64,000 nt of DNA from Streptomyces spongiicola (GTDB lineage: Bacteria > Actinomycetota > Actinomycetes > Streptomycetales > Streptomycetaceae): assembly GCF_003122365.1 (NCBI RefSeq), contig NZ_CP029254.1, forward strand, positions 1,813,001 through 1,877,000, written 5' to 3'. This document shows, piece by piece, positions 17,342 through 27,225 of this stretch (within the stretch, counting starts at the first letter, position 1; each line of letters opens with the position of its first letter). The notes under the pieces were generated by a model that was not told where the DNA came from, made no database searches, and saw only the letters and a program-made list of their open reading frames with translations. Made by a program: the position numbers and the translations under genes.

Positions 17342-18889
17342 TCACGGCCCTCCGGTTCCGCTCCGGCCGGCGCCCTCGTGACGCGCGGCGGCAGGGTCGC
17401 AGACTCCCGGCCGCTCGTGCCAGAAGCGGTCGCTCGACAGCCGCCGCGCGACCATGGTCAGCAGTCCTGCGGCGACGATGAGGACGCCGATGACGAGGGG
17501 CGGGCCGAGCCCGAACCACGAGACACCGCTGTAGGAGTTGGCCGGGTCCGACATGTCGGTGACGGACTCCACCAGCAGCCACACCAGCAGCACGGCGCCG
17601 GTCACCGGCCCCGCGCCGATGAGCAGGAAGTCGCGCACGTTCTCGGTGAGATGGCGGCGGTAGTAGACGGCGCAGGCGATACCGGTGAGCGCGTAGTAGA
17701 AGGCGATCAGCAGCGAGAGGGCCGTGAGCGAGTCGAGCAGGGCGTTCTCGCTGATCCGGCTGACGACGAGGTACCAGACGATGGCGACGGCCGCGACGGC
17801 CCAGGTGCTGACGTGGGGTGTGCGGAAGCGCGGGTGGATCCTGGCGAGGGCGGCGGGCAGCGCGCCGCGCCGCGCCATGGACAGTCCCGTACGGGAGGCG
17901 GGGATGATCGTCGTCTGGGTCGAGGCGAGTGCCGACGTGGAGACGGCCAGCAGGACGAGCCAGTCCCAGCCGCCGAGGACCTGTCCGGCGAGGGAGGCGA
18001 AGATGAACTCCTCCTCGGACGCGTTCTCCGCGAGGTAGGCCGGTCCGGCGAAGGCGACGACGGCGATCGTGACCGAGAGGTACGTGCCGAGCAGGATGAC
18101 CGTCGACCAGATTCCGGCCCGTCCGGGGGCGCTGGCGGAGTTCTCGACCTCCTCGGTGAGGTTGACCGCGGACTCCCAGCCCCAGTACATGAAGACGCCG
18201 AGCAGCAGTCCGCCGGTCAGTGCGGCTCCGCCCGCGCCGAAGGGGTTCAGCCAGGAGACCTGCGGGTCGACGCCGCCGAGCGAGCCGGTACCCGCGTACA
18301 CACGCTGGACGGCCACGACGGCGAACGTGAGGAGCGACGCGATCTGGGCCAGGATGAGCACGTTCTGGACGTGTGCCGAGGCCTCGGTTCCGATGACGCA
18401 GATGGCGGTCATGACGAGGATGACCAGCACGGCGAGGAACTGGCGCACCAGGTCGTCGGCGGCCCAGTCGTCGAGGCCCACGGTGAGCAGCCCGAAGCCG
18501 ACGGCCACGTCGGCGAGCGATCCGACGACGAGCACGCCGGTCATCATGATCGCCCAGCCGCCGAACCAGCCCGCCCAGGGGCCCATGGCCCGGGTGACCC
18601 AGGAGAAGGTCGTGCCGCAGTCCTGGTCGACCCGGTTGAGGTGGAAGAAGGCCGATGCGATCAGCAGCATCGGCACGAAGGAGGCGAGCACCGCTCCGGG
18701 CGCGTAGACGCCGACGAGTGCCACGACCGCACCGATGACGGCGGCCAGTGAGTACGCGGGGGAGGTGGAGTTGATGCCGATGACGAGCGCGTCGAGGAAG
18801 CCGATCGCGTTGTGCTTCAGCTCTCCGGGCCCTTCCCGGCTGTGCGAGCCGGGCGGCGGGGGAAGGGTGTCCCTGACGTCATCGGCCAT
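17342..18889 (-). CDS. APC-family amino acid permease
   Basis: Membrane transporter of 515 residues with about 12-14 helices. The N-terminal helix 1 region AIGFLDALVIGINSTSPAYS has the unwound substrate-site glycine pattern of the APC superfamily. Long conserved segments such as GWESAVNLTEEVENSA also match. It belongs to the branch of uncharacterised actinobacterial APC permeases; substrate unknown. It precedes the UspA gene by 1 bp. Confidence 0.9.
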   Translation of the reverse strand: MADDVRDTLPPPPGSHSREGPGELKHNAIGFLDALVIGINSTSPAYSLAAVIGAVVALVGVYAPGAVLASFVPMLLIASAFFHLNRVDQDCGTTFSWVTRAMGPWAGWFGGWAIMMTGVLVVGSLADVAVGFGLLTVGLDDWAADDLVRQFLAVLVILVMTAICVIGTEASAHVQNVLILAQIASLLTFAVVAVQRVYAGTGSLGGVDPQVSWLNPFGAGGAALTGGLLLGVFMYWGWESAVNLTEEVENSASAPGRAGIWSTVILLGTYLSVTIAVVAFAGPAYLAENASEEEFIFASLAGQVLGGWDWLVLLAVSTSALASTQTTIIPASRTGLSMARRGALPAALARIHPRFRTPHVSTWAVAAVAIVWYLVVSRISENALLDSLTALSLLIAFYYALTGIACAVYYRRHLTENVRDFLLIGAGPVTGAVLLVWLLVESVTDMSDPANSYSGVSWFGLGPPLVIGVLIVAAGLLTMVARRLSSDRFWHERPGVCDPAAARHEGAGRSGTGGP

Positions 18890-19186
18890 GTTTCCTCGCA
18901 GATCAGGACGATGTGTCGGTTTGGGTGCGAGTGTAGCGGGGGGAGTCGTTCCCGGCCCGTGGAGTGGATTCCCCGCGTGGCGGAGGGGCGCGGGGAGGGC
19001 TCGGGTCAGGGCGCGGGCGCGGGGCGCCTGCCGCGTCGGGGGCCGGGGGCGCCACGGGCCGGCGCCGGTGGAGCGGCCGGGGCCGGCCGGTGCCGGTCAC
19101 GAGGTCGGCACCGGCTTGCCGACGGCCGGACGGTCCCCGTGCCGGGGCGGCACTCCCCACCGGGAGGGGCTGGAGCAAAGAGGCTG

Positions 19187-19258
19187 GAGCAGAGGGAGCA
19201 GAGGGAGCAGAGGGAGCAGAGGGAGCAGAGGGAGCAGAGGGAGCAGGGGGGAGCAGGG
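19187..19258. repeat. Nonamer tandem repeat (GAGCAGAGG)n
   Basis: Seven or so GAGCAGAGG units with drift at the right end (GAGCAGGGG). The 18890-19340 gap separates the APC permease promoter from the end of the MBL hydrolase gene. Apart from the array I see no gene. Confidence 0.88.
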
Positions 19259-19340
19259 GGTGGCAGGGGAGAGGGAAGCGGAGGAGAGCGCACCGGTCCG
19301 GTGAGTCGGGCCGCGGGCGCCCTGCCGGGCCCGCGGTGCC

Positions 19341-20093
19341 CTACAGCTCGTAGACCGCGCCGGGGGCCGCCAGCTCGACCGGGCCTTCGAAGACGTCCCT
19401 GGCGTCGGCGAGATTCCGCTCGGCATCCGTCCACGGCGGGATGTGGGTCAGCACCAGACGGCCCGCCCCCGCGCGGGCAGCGTGGGCGCCGGCCTCGCGG
19501 CCGTTGAGGTGGAGGTCCGGGATGTCCTCTTTGCCGTGGGTGAAGGCCGCTTCGCAGAGGAAGAGGTCGGTACCCTCGGCCAGGTCGACCAGGGCTTCGC
19601 AGACACCCGTGTCACCGGAGTACGTCAGGGACCGGCCGCCGTGCTCGAGCCGGACGCCGAAGGTCTCGACGGGGTGTGCCACCTTCTCGGTGCGCACGGA
19701 GAACGGCCCGATCTCGAACACGCCCGGCTTCAGGGTGTGGAAGTCGAACACCTCGCTCATCGACTTGTCCGAGGGGGTGTCGGCATACGCCGTGGTGAGC
19801 CGCTGCTCCGCGCCCTCCGGCGCGTACACCGGGATGGCTTCGCAACGGCCTCCGTCGTGGCGGTAGTAGCGGGCCACGAAGTACCCGCACATGTCGATGC
19901 AGTGGTCCGCATGCAGATGACTCAGAAAGACGGCGTCGAGGTCGTAGAGACCGATGTGTCGCTGCAACTCGCCGAGGGCGCCGTTGCCCATGTCGAGCAG
20001 CAGCCGGAAGCCGTCGGCCTCTACGAGATAGCTCGAGCAGGCCGATTCCGCAGACGGGAACGACCCCGAGCAGCCGACGACGGTGAGCTTCAT
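19341..20093 (-). CDS. MBL-fold metallohydrolase, RNase Z-like
   Basis: A 250-residue metallo-beta-lactamase-fold protein. The metal motif is SHLHADHCIDM, further ligands are expected at the His in AHPVETFGV, the Asp in TYSGDTGVC and the His in LTHIPPW. It lacks the long exosite arm of true RNase Z, so it is better called an RNase Z-like or cyclic phosphodiesterase-like hydrolase. The ATG follows GGAGGTTCAAGCTCC-type sequence. Confidence 0.88.
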   Translation of the reverse strand: MKLTVVGCSGSFPSAESACSSYLVEADGFRLLLDMGNGALGELQRHIGLYDLDAVFLSHLHADHCIDMCGYFVARYYRHDGGRCEAIPVYAPEGAEQRLTTAYADTPSDKSMSEVFDFHTLKPGVFEIGPFSVRTEKVAHPVETFGVRLEHGGRSLTYSGDTGVCEALVDLAEGTDLFLCEAAFTHGKEDIPDLHLNGREAGAHAARAGAGRLVLTHIPPWTDAERNLADARDVFEGPVELAAPGAVYEL

Positions 20094-20339
20094 GGAGCTT
20101 GAACCTCCGTGGACGGGCGTCCCGTGGGCGGGGAACGTGGGCGGGTGGCGGAAGTGCCGAGAGTGCGCAGGGGAGGTCGTGCGGTGCGTCGAGCGTAAGG
20201 CGCGAAACTGCCGAGCGCTCCTTCGCACGTACCCGTTGTGGGGGAACTCACCTGCCCTGTCACCGGATAGGACGACGTGTGACGATCGAGCGTGCGACGA
20301 CCGCGGCCGGGGATGCGCACCGGTACACCGTCCGGGGGT

Positions 20340-20872
20340 GTGGACACGTCGTGGTGGTTCGCGCTCGGCGCGGTGGTGGCGGTCGCGCCGGCAGCGACCG
20401 TGACACGGATGAGGCCGGGCGGCCGCTCGCACGGGCCCGGCGCGAGACCGGGCCGCGGGGTGCCGCCCGGGCCTCGGGGCCGCACCCGGGGCGGACGGCG
20501 CGGCGGGCCGAAGGAGGGCGGTGCGGGCCGAAGGAGGGCGGTGCGGCGCGTCCCGGGCCTGGGCGGCGTCCGCAGCCGGGCGAGATCTGGGGGCGGACGT
20601 TCCGTACGAGGACGGGCGGACCAGGCGCCAAGGACCGGCCCTGCCTGGTGCCGGCCGTGCATCGGGGTGCGGCGCGGGTGGCCGAGATCAGCAGTCGCTC
20701 TACCACGACGAACGCCCGCGAGGTCCCGCTCCCGCCGGGCACGGTCGGCGACGCGCACGGACGCCCGGGCTTCCCGGAGACGGATGAGCTGCGCGAGGTC
20801 CGGGTGCGGGATTTCCGCAGGCGGGTGGGTGCGGTGGACCCGCTGCTGTGGGACAGGCCGCGTCACCTGTGA
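20340..20872 (+). pseudogene. Decayed membrane-tethered PemK/MazF-like gene
   Basis: Pieces of a PemK/MazF-like protein occur in order but in three reading frames. A start at 20340 gives VDTSWWFALGAVVAV, an N-terminal membrane segment. After the 20-bp duplication at 20503-20542 the frame is that of RPQPGEIW. Around 20590-20615 the expected ADVPYEDG is read one frame over, returning to GAKDRPCLV. Around 20698-20722 YHDERP is again in the other frame, then VPLPPGTV, TDELREV and a C-terminal WDRPRHL return. Repeated indels mean no intact toxin is made. Intact relatives have a tethering helix plus a PemK domain, as I recall from streptomycete genomes. Confidence 0.75.
20503..20542. repeat. Perfect 20-bp tandem duplication
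   Basis: GCGGGCCGAAGGAGGGCGGT is present twice in a row inside the PemK-like remnant. Because 20 is not divisible by three it shifts the reading frame, and the shift is exactly the one seen between the N-terminal and PGEIW parts. Confidence 0.93.
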
Positions 20873-21381
20873 CGTCCGGCGCCAGGCGCCGCGGGTCGGG
20901 CATCGTGCGTCGCGTCGCGCGGGTCAGGCGCCTGACATGTCACACGCAGTGCCGCGTCATGGGTGAGGGAGTAGGCGGAGGAGACGGAGCGCGGGGGATT
21001 GCGTGAGGCGGGTGGCGTACGGCGGGTGATCCGCGTCCGGGCCGGACGGCCGGGTCATCGCCCGGGTTATCGCCCGGGTCATCGCCCGGGACCGCCCGCA
21101 CGGCGGGCCCGGAGCGGCACGCGGCCGTGTCCCGGTGCGAGCCGGGTCCGCCCGGAGTGCGGCCCCGGTTCCCGAGCGGCCCCGGGCGGGCACGAATGCG
21201 GCCCCGGCCGAACAGCGGCCCCGGCCGGACAGCGGGGCCGACGGGGCGTGCTCCGGCGGACCCGGCGGACCCGGCGGCACGAGGCCTCGGGGCGGCCGCA
21301 GCGTGCTTCGAGCCACCGGCGCCCGCGCCCCGGCCCAGAGCCTCGCCCGGGGCCCCGCAGCGGACGGCGGTGTCCGTGCCC
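20873..21381. other. Long non-coding gap before cysM
   Basis: This 509-bp stretch lies between the convergent PemK-like remnant and cysM. It is very GC-rich and contains a short 12-bp near repeat (CGCCCGGGTTAT, CGCCCGGGTCAT) around 21056-21092 and several GCGGCCCCGG-type elements further right. No frame in it resembles a protein family I know. Confidence 0.6.
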
Positions 21382-22347
<966 letters not shown>

Positions 22348-22635
22348 TCAGGCCATGCCGCCGGCCACGGCCGGCAGGATCGTCACGCTGTCGCCGTCGG
22401 ACAGCTTGGTCGAGATGCCGTCGAGGAAGCGGACGTCCTCGTCGTTCAGGTAGACGTTCACGAAACGGCGGAGCTGGTCGCCGTTCGCCTCGTCCACGAT
22501 CCGGGCCTGGATTCCGGGGTGCCGGGTCTCGAGGTCGGCGAACAGCTCGGTGAGCGTGTCCCCACTGCCCTCGACGGCCTTGGCGCCGTCGGTGTAGGTG
22601 CGGAGGATGGTCGGGATGCGGACCTCGATGGCCAT
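22348..22635 (-). CDS. cysO: Sulfur carrier protein CysO (MoaD/ThiS family)
   Basis: A 95-residue ubiquitin-like sulfur carrier. It has IPTILRTYTDGAK, the RRFVNVYLNDEDVRFLDG core and a C-terminus SVTILPAVAGGMA. The di-glycine that becomes a thiocarboxylate is followed by two extra residues, Met-Ala. The M. tuberculosis protein, as I recall, ends at Gly-Gly, so here the tail must be trimmed, and the JAMM protease encoded upstream is the obvious candidate. It precedes cysM by 15 bp. Confidence 0.93.
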   Translation of the reverse strand: MAIEVRIPTILRTYTDGAKAVEGSGDTLTELFADLETRHPGIQARIVDEANGDQLRRFVNVYLNDEDVRFLDGISTKLSDGDSVTILPAVAGGMA

Positions 22636-22750
22636 GGGGTGGGCTCCTGTCGGAAGGGGCGTTGGGACGTTGGTGCGTTTGCGTACGGGCGCGCGGCCGG
22701 GCCCCCGCGCAGGGGCTGGTGCGGGATCGCTGCGTCCGCGGGCCGTGTGC

Positions 22751-22876
22751 TCAGGCCGTACGGGCATCCGCGCAGCGCGTACAGATGGCGCTGGCAAGGC
22801 GGCACAGGTCGACGTGCAGCCGCGCCACGAGCAGCGGCGTGCCCGGCGTCTTCTCGCTCACGTCATGGGAAACCAT
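22751..22876 (-). CDS. Putative cysteine-responsive leader peptide
   Basis: A 41-codon ORF between mec and cysO. Its core LVARLHVDLCRLASAICTRC matches the streptomycete putative leader peptide family seen before sulfur and cysteine genes, with the conserved R-x-HVDL-x-R pattern. Three Cys codons lie near its end. It stops 115 bp before the cysO start, leaving room for attenuation. I infer that ribosome stalling at Cys codons when cysteine is scarce changes expression of cysO-cysM. The start could also be one of the in-frame codons upstream. Confidence 0.72.
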   Translation of the reverse strand: MVSHDVSEKTPGTPLLVARLHVDLCRLASAICTRCADARTA

Positions 22877-22963
22877 GCGGTCATCGTATCGATTCCCGAT
22901 CCCGCCCCCGGCATGTGATCTCACTTGCTGAAACCGATCCGTTCGCCTGTCGGACACATGGCG

Positions 22964-23386
22964 TCAGTACGCCTCGACGACCTCGACCTCCTCCTCGGTG
23001 ACCTCGCCGTCGAGGATCCGGAAGGAACGGAACTGGAACGGGCCGGCGTCGTCGGCGTCAGCCGTGGACACGAGCACATAGTGGGCGCCGGGCTCGTTGG
23101 CGTACGAGATGTCGGTGCGGGACGGGTACGCCTCGGTCGCCGTGTGGGAGTGGTAGATGATCACCGGCTCCTCGTCCCGGTCGTCCATCTCCCGGTAGAG
23201 CTTCAGCAGGTCCGACGAGTCGAACTCGTAGAACGTGGGCGAACGGGCCGCGTTGAGCATGGGGACGAAGCGCTCTGGCCGCCCCTCGCCGGCGGGCCCC
23301 GCGACCACACCGCACGCCTCGTCGGGGTGGTCCTCGCGGGCATGGGCGACGATCCGGTCGTACAGAGCCTGGGTGAGGGTCAGCAT
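22964..23386 (-). CDS. mec: Mec-type JAMM metalloprotease for CysO-cysteine
   Basis: A 140-residue zinc JAMM/MPN+ protease that releases cysteine from the CysO-Cys adduct. The motif is complete: the Glu in DEACGVVAG, HSH in IIYHSHTATEAYPSRTD, and the downstream Ser and Asp. It is the first gene of the cysteine cluster on this strand, followed by the leader peptide, cysO and cysM. Its second job here may be to remove Met-Ala from the CysO tail. Confidence 0.93.
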   Translation of the reverse strand: MLTLTQALYDRIVAHAREDHPDEACGVVAGPAGEGRPERFVPMLNAARSPTFYEFDSSDLLKLYREMDDRDEEPVIIYHSHTATEAYPSRTDISYANEPGAHYVLVSTADADDAGPFQFRSFRILDGEVTEEEVEVVEAY

Positions 23387-23748
23387 GAGGACGAGAATAG
23401 GCGGACCACGCCCGGGGCCGAGATCCGGGGACCGCGGGGTGAGACCGGAGGGCCGTGGCGCGGAGGGCTCGCCGGGCGGGTCCCGCGACGGCCCCCGCGA
23501 GGGACCCCGCGCCGAACCCCGGTCCGGCCGTCGGGCGGGTTGCGGGCCGCCGCATTCCCCGGGCTCGCCGGGCTCCCCGCACTCCCCGCACTCCCCGCAC
23601 TCCCCGCACTCCCCGGGCTCCGCAGGCTCCGCCGGGCCCCGGACGGACGGGGGCCGGGACCGGCCGGGCCTGCCGGCGGTCCCTCGCGGACCACCGCACC
23701 GGGACTCCCCATCCGTCACCGACCGCCGGACCAGCCCCCTCCTGCCGA
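23387..23748. repeat. Gap with nonamer repeat (ACTCCCCGC)n
   Basis: The 362-bp gap between mec and the TetR gene contains a run of four to five ACTCCCCGC or GCTCCCCGG units at about 23570-23625. The rest is GC-rich with no supported gene; open frames crossing it are codon-bias shadows. Confidence 0.75.
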
Positions 23749-24480
23749 TCACGGACCACCGCGCCGGGACGCCCCGTCGGTCACGGCGAGCAGCGCGTGG
23801 ACCGTGGTCTCCATCGTGCGGCGGGCGGCGGCCGGGTCGAGCCCGCTGCTGCGCCAGTGGTACCAGGCGCCCCAGGTGGTCACCGCGTCCAGCCCGTTGA
23901 GCAGGTCGGCCCGGCGGTCTCCGGGGAGCCGGTCCAGTTCCTCGGCGAAGACCTCGGCCAGCCGCCGCCGGGCGAAGTCGAACACCTGCCGGGTCGCGAA
24001 CTCGACCCGCTCGGACGGGTCCTCCAGTCTCAGCACCGTCAACCGAGCCGGAGTGATCCACTCCAGGATCCGCGCGCGCTGCTCGACGAGCGCGGCCACC
24101 CTCTCCCCCCTCGGCCCCTCGGCCGGCAGCGGCACTATCCGCGCGGCCAGTTGGTCGAGTCGCCGGGCGATGGCGATGTCCCGGAGCTGCCCCATGTCGG
24201 CGAAGTGGTGGAACACCAGGCGCCGTGACACCCCGGCCCGCTCCGCCACCCGGTCCGCGGGGAACTGCGTCTCGCCGTCGTCGAGCAGCGAGAGCAACGC
24301 GTCGGCGATCCTCTCCCTCGTCGCACGCCCGCGCTCGGTGCGGCCGTCCCGAGCAGGTCCGCCTCCGCCTCCGCCTCCGCTTCCACCTCCGCCTCCGCCT
24401 TCGGCACCGGGGCCGGGGCCGGGGCGAGCACCGCCGCTCCCCCGGGCATGATCCGGCGCCTGCCGGTCCGCCTGGTCCAT
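23749..24480 (-). CDS. TetR-family repressor of the adjacent MMPL transporter
   Basis: A 243-residue regulator. The helix-turn-helix lies at about residues 52-100 (RERIADALLSLL, VAERAGVSRRLVFHHFADMG). A Gly/Pro-rich N-terminal extension with a (GGGGGG)-type run encoded by CCTCCG hexamers precedes it and is unusual. The C-terminal helical domain should bind a ligand that is exported by the divergent MMPL pump. Two palindromic operators lie in the 120-bp shared promoter region. Confidence 0.9.
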   Translation of the reverse strand: MDQADRQAPDHARGSGGARPGPGPGAEGGGGGGSGGGGGGGPARDGRTERGRATRERIADALLSLLDDGETQFPADRVAERAGVSRRLVFHHFADMGQLRDIAIARRLDQLAARIVPLPAEGPRGERVAALVEQRARILEWITPARLTVLRLEDPSERVEFATRQVFDFARRRLAEVFAEELDRLPGDRRADLLNGLDAVTTWGAWYHWRSSGLDPAAARRTMETTVHALLAVTDGASRRGGP

Positions 24481-24510
24481 CTGGATCCTCCCATCCGTGC
24501 GTTGACATTG

Positions 24511-24553
24511 TTGCACTCGCAATGCAACCGTGCTGCTTGCACATCGAGTGCAA
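24511..24553. promoter_or_regulatory. Paired TetR operators in the divergent promoter
   Basis: Two 17-bp inverted repeats share the half-site TTGCA: TTGCACTCGCAATGCAA at 24511-24527 and TTGCACATCGAGTGCAA at 24537-24553. Their centres are 26 bp apart. A TTGACA box at 24502-24507 for the MMPL promoter directly precedes the first. They are probably bound by the adjacent TetR protein; binding is inferred. Confidence 0.75.
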
Positions 24554-24600
24554 CAACTCCGTGCCCATTCGGGCCACCGCACAAGAAGGACGGCTCTCGC

Positions 24601-27225
24601 ATGCTCCTGGCCGTAGGGCGCTGGTGCGCCCGCAGACCGAAACGGACAGCGGCCGCCTGGCTGCTGCTGCTCGCCGCACTGGCCTCCGCCGTCGGGACCT
24701 TCGGGATGGTCACGAGCGAGGCCGTGACCATCCCCGGCAGCGACAGCCAGGCCGCGCGCGACTCGGCAGGGGCCTTCGCGGACGCGGCCTCCGGCCGGCA
24801 GCCACTGGTCCTCTATGCGCCGTCCGGCACCGCGCCACTCACCTCGCCCGGGCAGCGCGAAGCCGTCGAGGAGGCGGCCCGGGCCGTCGAGGGCGTCGAC
24901 CATGTCGTGGCCGTGACCACCCCTTACGACGCGGCGGGCGGCCTCAGCACCGACGGCCGCACGGGCAGGCTGACGGTCGAACTCGACGTCGGCGGCCGGG
25001 ACATCACCGCCGAGACCACCCGCGCGGTCACCGACGCGGCCGCCCCGGCCACCCGGGCGGGAATCGAGGTGACGGCCGGCGGCGACCTCGCCGCGGCGGC
25101 CGACAAGGGCTCCACCGGACACAGCGAGCTCATCGGCATCGCGGCCGCCTTCGTCGTCCTCGCCGTGGGCTTCGGCAGCCTGGTCGCGGCCGGGGTGCCG
25201 CTGCTCACCGGAGCCGTGGGTCTGGGCGTGTCCCTCTGTGCGATAGGCCTGGCGGGCCATCTGATGGACATGCCGTCAGCAGGGGCGACCATCGCGGCGA
25301 TGATCGGCCTCGGTGTCGGCATCGACTACACGCTCTTCTGCCTGACCCGCTTCCGTGAGCTGCTGGCGGCCGGGGTGGGGGTCGAGGACGCGGCGGCGCG
25401 CACCACCGCGGGCCCCGGGAAGGCGGTCGTGTTCGCGGGCAGCGCCGTCGTCGCCGCGCTCGCCGGGCTCGCGCTGGGCGGACTCCCACTGCTTCAGGCA
25501 CTGGCCCTCGCCCCGGGAATCGCGGTGGTGCTGGCGATGGCGGCGACGCTCACCCTGCTGCCCGCCATGCTGTCGCTGCTCGGACCGCGGCTCGCCCCGG
25601 GGGCCCGTGGCGCGCGGCGGGGACGGGGACGGGGACGAGGACACGCACACGCACACGCACACGGGCAGGAACAGGAACAGGGACAGGGACAGGGACAGGA
25701 ACAGGAACAGGAACGAGGACGGGGACTCGGACAGGAAAGGGGACGAGGACAGGGCGCGCGGAACGACCGGGCTGAGCGGAAGCGGCAAGGCATCCGGAAC
25801 GACCGGGACGATCCCGCGGAGGCGGTCGCCCCGAACGAGAAGGCGGTCGCCCCGAACGAACGGAGCGGGCCGGAAGAGCCGGGCGCCCGCAACGACCGGG
25901 GCGGGCAGCAGGAGCCGGGCCGACGGGAGGAGGAACCGGGCCGGCGGGAGGAGGAACCGGGCCGGCGGGAGGAGGTGGCCACTCCGGCCGGCTGGGGCCG
26001 GATCGCCGCGTTCGTCGCCTCCAGACCGTGGCGCTGCCTGCTGGCTGGACTCGCTCTGACCGGTGTACTCGCCGTCCCGGCGGCACAGTTGACGTTCGGT
26101 CAGCTCGATGCGGGCGACAAGGCCCCCGGCACGGCGAGCCGCACCGCGTACGACCGTCTGGCCGATGCGTTCGGTCCCGGCGCCAACGGCCCGCTCCAGG
26201 TCGTGTCCACGCTGCCCGCGGCCGCCTCCGGCCCGGACGACACCCGGATCACGTCCGTGACCGCCGCACTGCGCACGACCGCCGGGGTCGCCTCGGTCGG
26301 ACCCGCGCAGCTGGACGCGAGCGGTACCCATGTGCGCTGGCAGGTCACTCCCACCACCGCCCCCTCCGACCCGGCCACGGCGTCGCTGGTCGACCGGCTG
26401 CGGAAGGAGACCCTCCCCGGATCCACCGAGGGCACGGGTGCGGTGACCCATGTGGGCGGGGTCACGGCGGCGCAGGCCGACCTGAACGAACGGCTCACCG
26501 AGCGGATGCCGCTGGTCGTCGGCTTCGTGCTGACCGTCGCCGCGCTGCTCCTGCTGGTGGCCTTCCGCTCCCCGGTCGTCGCGGTGAAGGCGGCGCTGAT
26601 GAACCTGGTCTCGGTCGCCGCGTCCTACGGGGTGCTCACCGCGGTCTTCCAGTGGGGGTGGGGCGCGACGCTGATCGGGCTCGAAGGGCCGGTGCCGATC
26701 CCCGGGTACGTCCCGCTGCTGATGTTCGCCGTGCTGTTCGGGCTGGCGATGGACTACGAGGTGTTCCTGCTGAGCGCCGTGCGCGCGGCGTATCTGCGCG
26801 ACGGGGACAACCGTGGCTCGGTGATCGCCGGACTCTCCGCGACGGGCCGGATCATCACCAGCGCGGCACTGATCATGGTCAGCGTCTTCCTCGGCTATCT
26901 GCTGTCCGACGACCCCGTGGTGAAGATGGCCGGTATCGGCCTGGCCACGGCGGTCGCACTGGACGCCACCGTGGTGCGCGGGGTGCTCGTACCGTCGACC
27001 ATGGTCCTGCTCGGCCGGGCGAACTGGTGGCTGCCGGGCCCGCTGGACAGGCTGCTGCCGAGACTGGCGATCGAGGACGACGGCCATGGGGACTTCGCAC
27101 CGTCCCCGTCCGCACCGCCCCCGTCCCCGTCCCCGTCGCCGTCCCCGTCGCCGTCCCCGTCCCCGTCCCCGTCCCCGTCCCCGGGTGAAGCGTCGCCCAG
27201 GGCGGGCGCCGGGAACGCGTCATGA
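24601..27225 (+). CDS. MMPL/RND-family membrane exporter
   Basis: An 874-residue exporter with two repeats of the RND/MMPL topology. Proton-relay and membrane motifs include GLGVGIDYTLFCLTRFRE in the first half and LFGLAMDYEVFLLSAVR in the second. Between the halves, residues of about 335-465 form a cytoplasmic low-complexity insert rich in Arg, Gly, Gln and Glu, with GRGRGRG, HAHAHAH, EQEQ and EEEPGRR repeats; relatives have a much shorter linker. The C-terminus ends in a PSPSPSP run. The substrate is unknown, perhaps a lipid or siderophore-like compound. The next gene overlaps by 4 bp. Confidence 0.92.
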   Translation: MLLAVGRWCARRPKRTAAAWLLLLAALASAVGTFGMVTSEAVTIPGSDSQAARDSAGAFADAASGRQPLVLYAPSGTAPLTSPGQREAVEEAARAVEGVDHVVAVTTPYDAAGGLSTDGRTGRLTVELDVGGRDITAETTRAVTDAAAPATRAGIEVTAGGDLAAAADKGSTGHSELIGIAAAFVVLAVGFGSLVAAGVPLLTGAVGLGVSLCAIGLAGHLMDMPSAGATIAAMIGLGVGIDYTLFCLTRFRELLAAGVGVEDAAARTTAGPGKAVVFAGSAVVAALAGLALGGLPLLQALALAPGIAVVLAMAATLTLLPAMLSLLGPRLAPGARGARRGRGRGRGHAHAHAHGQEQEQGQGQGQEQEQERGRGLGQERGRGQGARNDRAERKRQGIRNDRDDPAEAVAPNEKAVAPNERSGPEEPGARNDRGGQQEPGRREEEPGRREEEPGRREEVATPAGWGRIAAFVASRPWRCLLAGLALTGVLAVPAAQLTFGQLDAGDKAPGTASRTAYDRLADAFGPGANGPLQVVSTLPAAASGPDDTRITSVTAALRTTAGVASVGPAQLDASGTHVRWQVTPTTAPSDPATASLVDRLRKETLPGSTEGTGAVTHVGGVTAAQADLNERLTERMPLVVGFVLTVAALLLLVAFRSPVVAVKAALMNLVSVAASYGVLTAVFQWGWGATLIGLEGPVPIPGYVPLLMFAVLFGLAMDYEVFLLSAVRAAYLRDGDNRGSVIAGLSATGRIITSAALIMVSVFLGYLLSDDPVVKMAGIGLATAVALDATVVRGVLVPSTMVLLGRANWWLPGPLDRLLPRLAIEDDGHGDFAPSPSAPPPSPSPSPSPSPSPSPSPSPSPGEASPRAGAGNAS

